Positions 8,774-19,900 are shown, counted from the stretch's first letter. The stretch: 64,000 nt of DNA from Pseudomonas protegens (GCF_003363755.1 NZ_CP031396.1:3318501-3382500); one strand, 5' to 3'. Made by a program: numbers and translations. The notes: generated by a model not told the origin, from the sequence alone.

Positions 8774-8856
8774 GTTCGTGATCTCGATTAAGTTTGACCA
8801 ACTCGGTACGACGCCAGGTCGTCCGAGCTCCTCCAGGCTCGACAGACAGCGGCCGG

Positions 8857-10569
8857 TCATGACTTCTGACCGGTCGATGCGAGCAGTTCCTTCAAAATCG
8901 TCGCTGGGTCGGCTCGCCGTTGCTGGCGATAATTCCCGACATGGCGGACGAATAACGTAGCGCGCGTCACCAGGCTCTTGCCGAGCACCGGCTTGCGATT
9001 GAGTTCTTCCTTGATCCGTTGAAATTGCGCCTGGATCACCGCGTCGGTGTAACGGGTGCCCGTGGCCAGGTTGTCGATGTAGATCGCCACCGCCCCGTCC
9101 AGCGCGCTGCGGCCGTTGTCGATGGCTTCGGCGAACAGCTTGGCGCTGGGTTCGTCCTTGGCATCGATGGCCTGCTGCTGGCTCTTCTTCAGGTTGGTCA
9201 GGCGGATGTTGTAGTTATTGATGGTCTCGGCCACCAGGGCCGACGACTGGATCAGGTTGCCCGCCGCCTCCTCGCGCTGCTGGGCGATCAGCGAGACGTT
9301 GCGCTTGAGCTCTTCGTTGACCAGCCCCAGCTCCGCCTGCAGACGCGGGTCGACACTGGCGGCGATGATGGCGTCCAGGCGCTTGGTGGGGTCCTGGGCG
9401 TCATCGATGGCGTCGGTCAGGGACGCCAGGCGGCCTTCCTTCTGCCACTGGGCGAACAGCTCCTTGTAGCGCGAACGCGGGGCCGACAAGGCGCCGATGG
9501 CCACCCGAAAACCCGTGGTTTCATTGCTCTGCTCGGTGCCGTCGGCGCCAAACAGCGGGTACTCGCGGCGCATGCCGGTAAACAGCGTGCCCTCGCCTTC
9601 CAGGTAATTGCCGCCCTTGACCACGAAGCCACCGTAGGTGCCCTGGCGCCGTCCGGCGCGCACCAGCTGGAACGACTCCTGGACCATCTCGGCGGCATTG
9701 CCGATCACGTCGAACAGGCCGATGGGGTTGGGCAGCTTGGTGCCGATCGGCATCAGCCGCGCCGCCTGGCCCGTGCCGCCGGCCACCTGATTGAACACCG
9801 CCCAGTCCGCCAGCGGGCCATCGCTCTCGCTGCCCTCCAGGCGCCGTGGAAACAGCCGCCCTTCCAGCTCCTGGCGACTCACCGCCTGACCGCCACGGGC
9901 GGCGTATTCCCACTCCACTTCGGTGGGCAGGCGCACAAAGCCCAGGCCGCCGTCTTCGGAGGAGCCGCCGCGGCCGCTGACCGGCAGCAAGTCACGGTGA
10001 TGCTTCATCAGCCAGGCGCTGTACACCGCCGCGAAACGCTCGGCCTCGAAGCGCGACAGCTTGACCTTGGGCAAACGCCCCTGCATCCCCTCCGAGACTT
10101 CACAGGCCGGGGCCGGCTCGCCGCTGGCCAGGGACTGGGCCTGGGCCATCACCTGGGCGTACTGGCGAGCGGTGACTTCGTACTTGCCGATGAAATACAG
10201 CATCGGCTTGAGAGGCACCCCGGCACCGGTTTTCGGCAAGGCCGGAGCAATGGTCTTGCTCCAGGCACCAGGCAGGTCCTTGAGGGTGAACTGGCCATTG
10301 ATGTAGTCCCGGCGATAACCGGAGATGAACGATTGCTGGTAGCCGCTCTCACCTTCGCTGAAGGGATAGCCGAGGTTGACCTCACGGTCGTCCAGGGTGC
10401 CCTGGGCCAACACGTAGACATAGCGGAACACCATCTCGCCTTCACAGGGCAGCGGCAGACTGACGTCGTCCGGCAGGGGCTTGGGGTTGTCCATCTTGTT
10501 ACCGGGCTCTTGCGCCCACGCGGCGCCGGCCAGGGTCATGGCCAACACGGTGCCGATCAACTTATACAT
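8857..10569 (-). CDS. tagR: T6SS regulator TagR, formylglycine-enzyme-like domain
   Basis: Periplasmic positive regulator that acts through PpkA in HSI-I. The 570-aa product has a Sec signal peptide (MYKLIGTVLAMTLAGAAWA). A sulfatase-modifying-factor/FGE-type domain spans about residues 110-360, with KYEVTARQYAQVM, RLPTEVEWEYAARGG, FDVIGNAAEMV and GFRVAIG motifs. A helical C-terminal part follows. It is unlikely to be a true formylglycine generator; the fold is thought to be used for sensing. The start at 10569 is chosen for an AAGGA site 7 nt upstream and overlaps tagS by 8 nt. Confidence 0.88.
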   Translation of the reverse strand: MYKLIGTVLAMTLAGAAWAQEPGNKMDNPKPLPDDVSLPLPCEGEMVFRYVYVLAQGTLDDREVNLGYPFSEGESGYQQSFISGYRRDYINGQFTLKDLPGAWSKTIAPALPKTGAGVPLKPMLYFIGKYEVTARQYAQVMAQAQSLASGEPAPACEVSEGMQGRLPKVKLSRFEAERFAAVYSAWLMKHHRDLLPVSGRGGSSEDGGLGFVRLPTEVEWEYAARGGQAVSRQELEGRLFPRRLEGSESDGPLADWAVFNQVAGGTGQAARLMPIGTKLPNPIGLFDVIGNAAEMVQESFQLVRAGRRQGTYGGFVVKGGNYLEGEGTLFTGMRREYPLFGADGTEQSNETTGFRVAIGALSAPRSRYKELFAQWQKEGRLASLTDAIDDAQDPTKRLDAIIAASVDPRLQAELGLVNEELKRNVSLIAQQREEAAGNLIQSSALVAETINNYNIRLTNLKKSQQQAIDAKDEPSAKLFAEAIDNGRSALDGAVAIYIDNLATGTRYTDAVIQAQFQRIKEELNRKPVLGKSLVTRATLFVRHVGNYRQQRRADPATILKELLASTGQKS

Positions 10570-11764
10570 CGCGAATTCCTTCACAGGCTTCAATGCGCGA
10601 CACCCGCCAGCCGCCCAGCGCGGCGGCCAGGGTGCTGACGCCCAGCGTCGCCAACAGGGCCAGCCCGTAATGGGCCGGCAGCAAATGACTGGCGTACTCG
10701 CCGGGCACCTGCATGAACAAATGATTCAGCCCGGCCTGGGCCAGGCCATACAGAGCGCCACTCAACAACGCAGCGAAACCGGCGCTGTACAGCGCCTGGG
10801 CCACCACGAACAACAACAGGGCGCCGGTGGAGAATCCCAGCAGGCGCAGCACCGACAACTCCCGGCGCTTGCGCTCCACCGCCGCCAGGGCCCCGGCGAA
10901 GATCGCCGCAAAGGCGCCCGCCAGGGCCAGCCCGGCGATCACCCAGAAGACAATGGACAGGTTGCGACTCAAGGACTGCACCTGGGCGATGGTCTGGGCC
11001 TGGGTCGCCACCAACAGGCCGCGCTCGGCGAAATAGCGGCGCAAGGGTTCGACGTCATCCAGGCTGCGGGCATACAGGCGAAAGGCCGGGTAGACCCGCT
11101 GCGCGGACGCGGCCGGCGCTTCGCCGAGCCAGCCCAGGGCCGCCACCGCACGGCCGTCGCGGTAGTCCTCGGCGGCCTCCAGCAAGGCCAGCGGGGCGAA
11201 CAGGGCATCCCGGGCAAAGGCTTCCAGGGGCAATACACCCTCCACCTGGACCCGGGTCCGCTGCACTTCGCTGCGCCCTGCCACCTGCCGGCCGAAGCTT
11301 GCCTGCAGCCAATCTCCAGGCTGTACGCCAAGCTTCTCGGCGGCGGTACGACTCAGGAGCACGCCACTCATGTTCCGCGGCACCGGCAAACGCCCGAGCA
11401 AGGGGTCCGAGACAGCGGTCGGCAACATTTCCACGGTCAGTCCGATATCCCCCGTGCCCCGGGACAAGTCCGCCGTCGCGGCAATCTGCCGGGTGCGCGG
11501 CAAGGCAAAGGCGACGTCCGGACGCTGGCCCAGTTCAGCAATGAAGCTGGCGCTGAAACGTCCACCGCCCAGGGGAATGATCTCGCGTACCGCCGGGTCC
11601 TTTTCCAGGCGCTCGGTGAGGCTGCTCACCAGCCCGAACTTGAGCCCGAACAGCACCAGCAACGGCGCAATCACTGCCACCAGGGCCAGCACCGAACAGG
11701 CCGACAACCAGGTATCGGCGCGGTAGTCCTGCCAGGCCAGGGCAGCGGTCAGGGACGCACGCAT
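10562..11764 (-). CDS. tagS: T6SS regulatory ABC permease TagS
   Basis: FtsX/MacB-like permease that pairs with the TagT ATPase in the TagQRST sensor module. The 400-aa sequence has an N-terminal TM segment (about residues 17-43), a large periplasmic domain, then three C-terminal TM segments (about 268-295, 318-345, 358-380). It ends with the cytoplasmic sequence RIEACEGIRDV. Its start codon shares a base with the tagT stop (TGATG). Confidence 0.88.
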   Translation of the reverse strand: MRASLTAALAWQDYRADTWLSACSVLALVAVIAPLLVLFGLKFGLVSSLTERLEKDPAVREIIPLGGGRFSASFIAELGQRPDVAFALPRTRQIAATADLSRGTGDIGLTVEMLPTAVSDPLLGRLPVPRNMSGVLLSRTAAEKLGVQPGDWLQASFGRQVAGRSEVQRTRVQVEGVLPLEAFARDALFAPLALLEAAEDYRDGRAVAALGWLGEAPAASAQRVYPAFRLYARSLDDVEPLRRYFAERGLLVATQAQTIAQVQSLSRNLSIVFWVIAGLALAGAFAAIFAGALAAVERKRRELSVLRLLGFSTGALLLFVVAQALYSAGFAALLSGALYGLAQAGLNHLFMQVPGEYASHLLPAHYGLALLATLGVSTLAAALGGWRVSRIEACEGIRDV

Positions 11765-12480
11765 CAGCAGGCCTCCCCCAGCGTCGCGGTGACTCCGCCG
11801 TCGGCATCGCGCTGGCAGGCAATGCGCCGCACCTGCAAGCCGTTGGCCCGGGCCAGCACCTCATCGTGGGTGGCGATCACGCAGCACAGCCGCTGATCCC
11901 GCGCCTGTTGCACCAACAGTTGCATTACCCGCTGAGCGTTCAAGGGGTCCAGGGCCGCGGTCGGCTCATCCGCCAGCAGCACCTGCGGGCCATGGGCCAA
12001 GGCCCGGGCACAACTGACCCGCTGACGCTGGCCCACCGACAGGGCGGCGGGTTTCTTGTGCAGTTGATCGGCGATTTCCAGGCGTTCGGCCAAACGCCGT
12101 GGAATGCCCTCGTCCGCCAGCCCCAGCAACTGCCGGGGCAGGCTGATATTGCTGCGCACATCAAGAAACCCCAGCAGACCGCCAGTCTGCAGCACATAAC
12201 CCAGGTGCTGGCTGCGCAACTGCGCCAGGGCGCTGTGACCAGTGCCGCGCCAGATGCCGGCAATGTCGATGGGGTCATTGGCCGGCGCGAATTCAAAGCG
12301 CGCCGCCGAGTCCGGAGCCAGCACCAGCGCCAGCAGATCGAGCAGCGTGCTCTTGCCGCAGCCGCTGGGGCCGACCACCGCCAGTTGATCGCCCGCGCGC
12401 AATTGCAGCCTGGGGATCACCAGGCTGTAGCGCTGGCGACCCTCGCCGCGACTCTTGCGCACCTCTGCCAGATCGAGCAT
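11764..12480 (-). CDS. tagT: T6SS regulatory ABC ATPase TagT
   Basis: ATPase partner of TagS. The 238-aa sequence has Walker [10 protein letters not shown] (residues 37-45), a signature motif in the variant form LSVGQRQRVSCARAL, and Walker B VLLADEPTAALDP. The ATG at 12480 overlaps the ppkA stop by one base (TGATG). A GTG one codon upstream is also possible. Confidence 0.9.
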   Translation of the reverse strand: MLDLAEVRKSRGEGRQRYSLVIPRLQLRAGDQLAVVGPSGCGKSTLLDLLALVLAPDSAARFEFAPANDPIDIAGIWRGTGHSALAQLRSQHLGYVLQTGGLLGFLDVRSNISLPRQLLGLADEGIPRRLAERLEIADQLHKKPAALSVGQRQRVSCARALAHGPQVLLADEPTAALDPLNAQRVMQLLVQQARDQRLCCVIATHDEVLARANGLQVRRIACQRDADGGVTATLGEAC

Positions 12481-15400
12481 CACGGCAGGGTCGACAACGG
12501 AACGCGGTACAGGGCATCACCCGGCTCGGCATCGCCGAAGCGCACCCAGTTGGCCAGGTCGTTGTGGAAGGTCTCGTAGAGACGGATCTTCGAATCCAGC
12601 TCGTCGATGAAATCTTCCTGCTCGGCCACGCTCAGGGAGAGCCACAGGTCCTGGGTCATGTTCAGCGACTTGCTGCGGTACGGCAGCCCTTCCAGGTATT
12701 CCCCCAGCACGCCGCCGTCGGCCAGGTTGCCGCCCTTGCGCAGGGCCGAGGGGTCGCGGCTCATGTAGGCGCTGGCGCTGGCGATTTCCTGGAAGAAATC
12801 CTTGGGCGAAGTCTGGGTCTTGCGTGCCGCATCGACAATCAGCTTCAGCGACTGCTGCAAGTCGTTGAGCTGCAGCTTGGTGAGCATCACGCAGACCTGG
12901 AACGCCGGCAGCGCCGGGTTGGTCAGGTCGCGGTCGGCGGTCCAGGCGCTGACCAGCTGCGGCGCCTGACTCGCGGATTTGCGACCAAGGAAATCCATGT
13001 GCATGGCGTAGCCGATGGCCGCCGACTTCTGCGCGATGCTCGGCGCCGCCGCCAGCTGCGGGACGTCCTGGTTCTGGTTGCTGCGCACCTGATGCACCAG
13101 GTCGGCGAACACCGTGCCGATCTCGTCGACCTGCTCGCCGAACTTGCGCACATCACCGCCGGGCACCGGAATGTACAGGTCGCCGATCTTCGGGTTGGCG
13201 TCGGCGGTCAGTACCCGGTACTGGGTTTCCGCCTGGGCGTGGTTTTTCTTGCCGGCATCGGTGCGCAGGTGCAGGGCATAGATCTTGATCTGCTTGCCCA
13301 AAGCCGCCTGGCGCACTTCCGCTTCGTTCATCTGGGTACGGCTGTAAGGATCGTTCTTGCGCAGGGCCCCGGCATCACTGACCAGCAGGATCAGGCGTCC
13401 GCCGTAGCCCTTCCAGTCCATGCCTTCCACGGCCTGCATCACCCCGGCAAAGGCGTCTTCGTTGAACGAGTGGCTGGAGACACTGGTGGCCTTGACCTGG
13501 CTCACCAGCTCCTGGAAACGCTGCGGGTCACGACCCTGATCCAGGGTCACCAGGGTCTTGGTCACGTACTCCAGGCCCGGGGTCTTGCTGGTGTTGTTGC
13601 GAAACCCCACCAGGCCGAAGCTGACACTGTCCAGCTCGCCACGCTCGGCGATCTTGCTCTGCAGCTCGTGCACCACGTCGCGCACCTGATCGATGTACGG
13701 CTGCATCGACACCGAGGTGTCCACCACCAGCACCACTGCCGTGCGGAAGGCATCGGCGGCGGCCGGCGGGCTGTTCGCCGGCAGGCGCTGGCCACTGCTG
13801 TCGCTGATGCTCTGCGGGCTGTTGCCCGGGTCGATCGAGGCGACATTGAGCAACTGCACCGGCTGGCCGCTCTCGTCGAAGCTCTCCTTGGAATCGAAGA
13901 TCGGCAGCAGGTAGAACTGCTCCTGGGGCACCGCGCTGGCATTGGGTTCCAGGGCCAGCACCTGCTGCTCGTCCTGAGGATTCTTCTGCGCCCTGAGCAG
14001 CAGGTTCTTGGCCGCCGCCGGGTCCGCCAGCAAACGCTCCAGTTCGCTGGCCTGACGCACGAACATCACCGGTGCACGACCGGAACGCTCGGTGAACTTC
14101 AGCACCAGGCTTTGCTTCCAGTCGCTGACCTGCTCGGCCGGCAGCCAGCCGGCGCTGCGCCCGTCACTGGCGGCGCCCAGGCGCAGCCAGGAGCGGCCGT
14201 CGAGGTTCTTGCGCTGGTACACATAAAGCACCGAGAACGCCGGCACCGACTTGTCCGGCGTGGCCCCCGGCTCGCTGGAAAAGCTCGCCCCCGGCTTGCT
14301 CAGCACCCGCTGGAACAGGGTCTTCTTGCCCGGCATGAGCAACGGTCGCTGGCCGCCATCGACATCCGCTGCCAGTGGCTGCTCCACCGGCGGCGCCACC
14401 ACGGCAGGCGGGGTGCTGACCGTCGAAGCGGTCTTGGGCGCAGGCGCCGGGCTGTCACCGGACAGCCACCAATAACCAGCGCCGGCCACCGCCAGGGCGA
14501 CGGCCACGGCGACGCCGGCCAGGGCCAGCACCGGGCCACGGTGCTGTTCGGAAGCTCCACTGCCGACTGGTGGCAGATTGGAGGTGCGCGGCGGCGCCGC
14601 TGGCTCCTCGGGCGGCTCGCGGCGCGGCGCCGGTTGTGGCGCAGGCGCCTGCCGGGGAATCTCGATCGACACCGGGGTCAACCCGGCGAGGTCGTTGCCC
14701 TGAGGTACAGGCTGAGGTGCAGCCTGAGGCGGCAGCGGCAACGGCTGGATCAGCGTCGCCTCGACCTCGGTCGCCTCAGGCGGCAGGTTGTCCAGGGCCG
14801 TCAGCAAGGCCGCCGCATCCGGATAACGTTCCGCCGGGTCCTTGGCCAGCAGCTTGCGCAGGATGTGCTGGTAGCGCCCGTGGTGCAGCGGCAGCTCCGG
14901 CAAGGGCTCGGTGAGGTGGGCCAGGGCCGTGGACAGCGCGTCGGTGCCGTTGTACGGCAGCTCGCCGACGAGAATTTCGTACAGCACCACGCCCAGGGCA
15001 TAGAGGTCGGCGCGCCCGTCGATGTCCTGGCCACGGGCCTGTTCCGGGCTCATGTAGCTCGGCGTGCCCACGGCAAAACCGGCCTGGGTGAACTGGGTAC
15101 GGTCATCCAGGGACTTGGCGATGCCGAAGTCCGAAAGCACCGCCGTGCCGTCGGCGCGGAACAGGATGTTGGCCGGCTTCACATCACGGTGCACCAACCC
15201 CTGGGCGTGGGCATAACCCAGGGCCGAAGCGATCTGGCGGATGTAGGCCAGGCCCTGCTCCGGGGTCAGCCCGGCGGCAATGCGCTCTTTGAGGGTGCCG
15301 TTGGGCAGGTACTCCATGGCCATGTAGTACAGCTCGCCGACATTGCCGATGTCGTGGATGGTCACGGTGTGCGGATGGGACAGGCGCGCCAGGGTCTTGC

Positions 15401-15569
15401 CCTCGCGCAAAAAGCGCTCGCAGAAGCTCGGGTCGGCGGCCAGCGCCGCGGCCATCACCTTGAGCGCCACCTTGCGCTCAAGCGAACGCTGGGTCGCCAG
15501 GTACACGGTGGCCATGGCGCCTTCGCCAATCTCGCCCTGGATGTCAAAGCCGGGAATCAGAATGTCCAT
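12480..15569 (-). CDS. ppkA: T6SS Ser/Thr protein kinase PpkA
   Basis: Transmembrane Hanks-type kinase that phosphorylates Fha and licenses T6SS assembly. The 1029-aa product has a kinase domain at about residues 8-265 (GEGAMATVY glycine loop, Lys37, catalytic HRDVKPAN at 127-134, DFG at 147-149, SPEQARG). A Pro-rich juxtamembrane linker and one TM helix (about 346-369) follow. The C-terminus includes a von Willebrand A domain with the MIDAS motif DTSVS (617-621). The start at 15569 lies 2 nt after the pppA stop. The frame is open much further upstream, but that part is antisense to nothing known and overlaps pppA. All catalytic residues look intact. Confidence 0.95.
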   Translation of the reverse strand: MDILIPGFDIQGEIGEGAMATVYLATQRSLERKVALKVMAAALAADPSFCERFLREGKTLARLSHPHTVTIHDIGNVGELYYMAMEYLPNGTLKERIAAGLTPEQGLAYIRQIASALGYAHAQGLVHRDVKPANILFRADGTAVLSDFGIAKSLDDRTQFTQAGFAVGTPSYMSPEQARGQDIDGRADLYALGVVLYEILVGELPYNGTDALSTALAHLTEPLPELPLHHGRYQHILRKLLAKDPAERYPDAAALLTALDNLPPEATEVEATLIQPLPLPPQAAPQPVPQGNDLAGLTPVSIEIPRQAPAPQPAPRREPPEEPAAPPRTSNLPPVGSGASEQHRGPVLALAGVAVAVALAVAGAGYWWLSGDSPAPAPKTASTVSTPPAVVAPPVEQPLAADVDGGQRPLLMPGKKTLFQRVLSKPGASFSSEPGATPDKSVPAFSVLYVYQRKNLDGRSWLRLGAASDGRSAGWLPAEQVSDWKQSLVLKFTERSGRAPVMFVRQASELERLLADPAAAKNLLLRAQKNPQDEQQVLALEPNASAVPQEQFYLLPIFDSKESFDESGQPVQLLNVASIDPGNSPQSISDSSGQRLPANSPPAAADAFRTAVVLVVDTSVSMQPYIDQVRDVVHELQSKIAERGELDSVSFGLVGFRNNTSKTPGLEYVTKTLVTLDQGRDPQRFQELVSQVKATSVSSHSFNEDAFAGVMQAVEGMDWKGYGGRLILLVSDAGALRKNDPYSRTQMNEAEVRQAALGKQIKIYALHLRTDAGKKNHAQAETQYRVLTADANPKIGDLYIPVPGGDVRKFGEQVDEIGTVFADLVHQVRSNQNQDVPQLAAAPSIAQKSAAIGYAMHMDFLGRKSASQAPQLVSAWTADRDLTNPALPAFQVCVMLTKLQLNDLQQSLKLIVDAARKTQTSPKDFFQEIASASAYMSRDPSALRKGGNLADGGVLGEYLEGLPYRSKSLNMTQDLWLSLSVAEQEDFIDELDSKIRLYETFHNDLANWVRFGDAEPGDALYRVPLSTLP

Positions 15570-15571
15570 GG

Positions 15572-16306
15572 TCACTGTCCTGCGGCCTTGATCACGATGG
15601 CGGTGATGTTGTCCGGCGCACCCCGGGTCAGGCCCAGGTGAATCAGGCTGCGCACCACGTCGTTGGGCTCGCTGTGGCTGAGCACATCGCGCAGCTCGAA
15701 GTCTTCGGCGGTCTTGTTCAAGCCGTCGCTGCACAGCAGGAAGGTGTCGCCGTCCTCCACCTGCAGGTCGACCTGGGACAGCTCCAACTGGGCTTCGACG
15801 CCAATGGCCCGGGTGACGATATTGGCCCGGGGGTGCACCCGCGCCTCGGCTTCGCTGAGCAGGCCGCTGTCCTGCAGGTCCTGAACGTAGCTGTGATCCC
15901 TGGAAATGCTTTCCAGTTGCTCGTCCCGCAGCCGGTACAGGCGACTGTCGCCGGCCCACAGGCACACCGCCCGAGCACCGCGCACCGCCAGCAGGACCAC
16001 GGTGCTGCCCATCATGGTCACCCCGCGATTGGCGGTTTCCTCGCGCACGGCAGCATTCACCGCCGCCAGGCCATTGCGCAGCGCGGCGACGTAATGGTCG
16101 AGGCTGTCGACCGGCGCAATGCCGCGCAGGCTATCGACAATCAGGCTGCTGACGTAATCCCCGGCAGCGTGCCCGCCCATGCCGTCGGCCACCAGCCAGA
16201 GGCCGGCTTCCGGGGCTTCGAGCCAGGCGTCTTCATTGATTTTCCGCACCATGCCGACATGGCTGTAGCTGGCGGACTGGTAGGACAGTTGTGGCGCTGA
16301 ACCCAT
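15572..16306 (-). CDS. pppA: T6SS PP2C-type phosphatase PppA
   Basis: Metal-dependent Ser/Thr phosphatase that reverses PpkA phosphorylation of Fha and favours disassembly. The 244-aa protein shows the PP2C motifs INEDAW (residues 23-28), LVADGMGGHAAGD (38-50), WAGDSRLYRLRD and LLCSDGLNKTAED, with the metal-binding aspartates present. It starts immediately after the tagF stop, so the two are tightly coupled. Confidence 0.95.
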   Translation of the reverse strand: MGSAPQLSYQSASYSHVGMVRKINEDAWLEAPEAGLWLVADGMGGHAAGDYVSSLIVDSLRGIAPVDSLDHYVAALRNGLAAVNAAVREETANRGVTMMGSTVVLLAVRGARAVCLWAGDSRLYRLRDEQLESISRDHSYVQDLQDSGLLSEAEARVHPRANIVTRAIGVEAQLELSQVDLQVEDGDTFLLCSDGLNKTAEDFELRDVLSHSEPNDVVRSLIHLGLTRGAPDNITAIVIKAAGQ

Positions 16307-16960
16307 TTAGACGGCACCTTCTTGTCCGAGCAAAAATTGCGCAAAATCGCTGGCCGGCGGCAGCCCCTGGCAACGCAGGAGCATCGGGCTGATGGACGGC
16401 GAACCCCGGCCCCACCAGGCGCTCGACCCTTCACTGCCCTGGGTCGCGAGGACCGCGCCACGGGACTGTGGATCGCTGACATAAAACCGCTGCAGGCCGG
16501 CGAAATGGCTGCATTCGGCGCGAGTCGCCGGGCTCGGCGCTCCCAGGGCCTGCAACCCGTCCTCCAGGGCTTCGAAACTGGCGTCCTGGTCCAGGGTCGC
16601 CAGCAGCAGCTCTTCCACCTGTTCGAACCACAGCTGCGGACCACTCACCAGGGAGGCCACATCGCTTTCAGGCTCCAGCAAGGCGGCCACGGTCAGGGGG
16701 AAGTAACGCCCGACCCGGTCGATGCTCGGCATCACCACGCCCACCGCCGCCTGGGGCCCACAGACTCCCGGGGCCAGGGCAAAACGCCACAGCGGGCTGA
16801 CCAGGTAGGCGTTCAGCCACTGCTCGCCCAGGGCGTTCTGGCTGGCCAGCAACCCCGTCGCCAGCCAACTGTCCCAAGGGCCGATGAAACTCTGCGGCAA
16901 GCCACGGCTGACAAAATCGCCGCGGCTGGCCAACTTGCCGTACAGGCCGACCACCGTCAT
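16307..16960 (-). CDS. tagF: T6SS post-translational repressor TagF
   Basis: TagF represses HSI-I independently of the kinase pathway. The 217-aa sequence begins MTVVGLYGKLASRGDFVSRG and contains PLWRFALAPGVCG, GVVMPSIDRVGRYFPLTV and a C-terminal GRGSPSISPMLLRC segment, all characteristic of the family. It starts in a 4-nt ATGA overlap with the tssM stop. In P. aeruginosa PppA and TagF are also neighbours (in some species they are fused). Confidence 0.93.
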   Translation of the reverse strand: MTVVGLYGKLASRGDFVSRGLPQSFIGPWDSWLATGLLASQNALGEQWLNAYLVSPLWRFALAPGVCGPQAAVGVVMPSIDRVGRYFPLTVAALLEPESDVASLVSGPQLWFEQVEELLLATLDQDASFEALEDGLQALGAPSPATRAECSHFAGLQRFYVSDPQSRGAVLATQGSEGSSAWWGRGSPSISPMLLRCQGLPPASDFAQFLLGQEGAV

Positions 16961-19900
16961 AGCCGCTCCGGCAGGCTGAAGCCGCTGAGCACCCGGCTCT
17001 TGAACGGGTTGAAGGCACTGCTGGCCCGCAGTTCGTAAGAAATGCTCGCGCCATCCACCCGCAGCCGCAGGTTGAAGCGGTCCGGCGAGTTGGTGGCGGT
17101 CAGGTCCGATTGCTCCAGCAAACGGAACCAGGCCCAGGGACCGTCCAGGGTGATCCCGGAGCGCCCAGTGGCCGATGGCGGCATGATCGACAGGCGCACC
17201 ACGCCGATGCTCCCCGGGTTCGGCCATTGCATGGCCACCGGCCGGCTCGGACCGTGGTCGTAGCTCAGTTGCTGGCCATCCAGGTCGAGCAGGAACTGGC
17301 TGATGTTGGCGTCCATGGCCACCGGCTTGAGCTCGAAACGCACCGCCGGCTGGGTCCCGCCACTGGAGCGGAAGAACGCATCGCGGATGTTCGAGGCGCG
17401 CTGGAAGGTTTGCAGCACGCCGGGGGAAATGCCCAGCTTCTGCGCCGCGCCCGGCTGCCAGCTCCAGGTGGTGGTCGAGGTGTTGACGTAAGGCTGCAGG
17501 TACTTGCGGAAGTAGTTGTCCATCACCCCGCCGGTGCCGAAGAACTGCCCGAAGTCTTCCAGGGTCGCGTCCCGCGAGCTGCCCGGCGACATCGGATAAC
17601 GCCCGCTCAGGGACTGGCGATAAACGTTCACCACCTCGCTGACCCAGGCCGCATTCAGTTGGTTGCGCACCCCGCCCATCATGGTGTTGGTGGTGGAACT
17701 GACCACCGATTTCACCAGCCCCTGGACCACCGGCGGCTGGCGCTCGGCGGTCAGGCTGACCCGCGCCGCCGCGGCACTGGCCTGGTTCTTGGCCTCGCCC
17801 AGCAGGGCATCGCCGCTGGCCCCGACCATGGCACTGACCTGCACGTACAGGGCATTCATGTCCGCCAGCAGGCCGTCGATGGCCGCCGGCTCGCCTTCGC
17901 CCTTGCTCACCAGGCTGTTGAGCTCGGCAAAGTGCGCGCTTACCGGGTCTTCGCTGCTGGCCACGGCCGCCGGATTTCCTGCCTGTTCCTGGCCCAGCAG
18001 GGAACCCAGGCGCTGCTTGAGTTGATCCACACCGCCCTCGACCTTCTGGCCCTGGGCCGCCAACAGGCGTTCTTCCTGTTGCAGATCGGTTTCCTTGGCC
18101 ACCGCCACCAGCAGCTTCTTCAGCGGCGAGGTGGGCCCGGAGAGGATCCGCAGCACGTCGGCGGCCTGGGCCACGCTGGTGATCGGCACGAAGTCGATGT
18201 CCGCCAGCAAGGCGTCCCACTGGCGCAGGTAGTCCTGGAAGTACAGGCGGCGCACGTCGGCGGCGAGGCTGGCGACGTTCTGCTGGTCGGCCTGATCGCG
18301 GCCCAGTACCCACTGCTCTTCGGCCAGGGTGCCGGCCTGGTTGAGACTGGCCAGGAGGAAGCCTTCGCGGTAGCCCTTGGCGGTGAACAGCCCGCTCAGG
18401 GGTTCGCTCAACGGCTTGCCGCTCTTGCGGGTGAACACCAGCGCCGCGTCACGGCCACCGGCTTCGCTGAGGCGGAAGTCCGGCACACCGTCCGGCAGCT
18501 TGGCGCGCTTGACCCGGTCATACACGCGCTGGGCCACCGGCAGCTGTTGCAGCTGGCGGCGCAGGTCGTCGATCAGGCGCTGGTCCAGCCGCGCATTGGG
18601 TGGATGTTTTTCGAACAGCGCCTGCAGGTGGCCGGTCAGGGCCTGGCGCTGCTCGGGCGGCAGGTCGCGGGCCAGGGTGCGGTCCCAATCCAGGGTGATC
18701 CAGGCCTTGATGAAGTCCGGATCGTAGTGCTCGCTGTCCGCCAGCATCAGGTAGGCCTTGAGCCCCTCGTAGAGGAAGTCCGAGTTGCCGCCGCTGTGCA
18801 GCTGCTCTTCGATGCGGGTCATCAGACGCGGGGCGAACACCGCCACCAGCAGCTTGCGATAGACGCTGGCGGCCTCGGCTTCGAGCATGTCGCCCTGATA
18901 CAGGCCCAGGCCTTCGGCCCAGCCCGGCGCATCGCCGGCCAGGTTGCGCGTGGCGTTGAGCAGCGGCAGCACCGCCAGCACATCGCGCTGGGCCGGGCTG
19001 AGGCTTTGCACGTCCTGACGCACCGGGCCGACCCGCTGGTCGACCTGGGCGATATAGGCCTGGTTGGCCCGGTAGCTGATGATCCACAGGGTGCTGACCA
19101 CCAGCACCAGGGCCACGGTGGCCGCCAGGGCGCCCCGGGCGATCCATTTACGCCGCCGCTCGACCTTGGGGTTGACCCCCACCAGCCCGCGCTCGGCAAA
19201 GGCCACCGCGCTGAACAGTTTCTCGATGAAGTAGCTGCGCCCGGTACCGGTCTGCCGCGCCAGGTGCTGGCGGTCCAGGTTCATGCTCTGGGCCATGGCG
19301 CCGATCAGGCGGTCGATGGGGCTGCCTTCCTGGGTGCCGCTGGTGAAATACACGCCGCGCAGCAGCACGCGCTCCTCGAAGGCATTGGGTTTGAACACGC
19401 CTTCGAGGAAGCCCTGCAAGGACTCCTTGAGCGCCGCGAATTGCTGCGGGAAGCCGTAGATCAGGTCGCGCCGGGCCGGATCGCGTTCCTGTTGCAGGCG
19501 CTCCACCAGGCGTTCGTTGAGGCGCTGCTCCAGGGCCGCCAGCTCCGCCGGCAACTGGGCCAGGGGGCTGTCGCCGCTCTTGCCGTCGTCCAGGGCGAAG
19601 GTCATGCCCCAGACCTGGGCCCGCTCTTCCTTGCTCAGGGAATCGAAGAACTCCATGAAACCCGGCACCAGATCGAGCTTGGTGAGCATCAGATAGATGG
19701 GGAAGCGCACTCCCAGCTGGGTGTACAGCTCCTGGATACGCAGGCGAATCGCCGCCGCATGCGCCGCCCGCTCGGCTTCGCTGCTGAGCAGCAGGTCGGA
19801 GAGGCTGATGGCGACGAAGGCGCCATCGATGGGCCGCCGCGAACGCTGGGTTTTCAGCAGGTCGAGAAAGCCCAGCCAGGCCGCCTTGTCCACCGCGGCA

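Noticed and set aside
12564..15641. 1025-aa open frame on the plus strand
   Set aside because: Antisense shadow of ppkA with no recognisable domain, and the minus-strand kinase and vWA motifs are intact.
15570..15965. Upstream extension of ppkA into pppA
   Set aside because: Low-complexity Arg/Gly/Pro residues overlapping pppA; the kinase begins at MDILIPGFDI.
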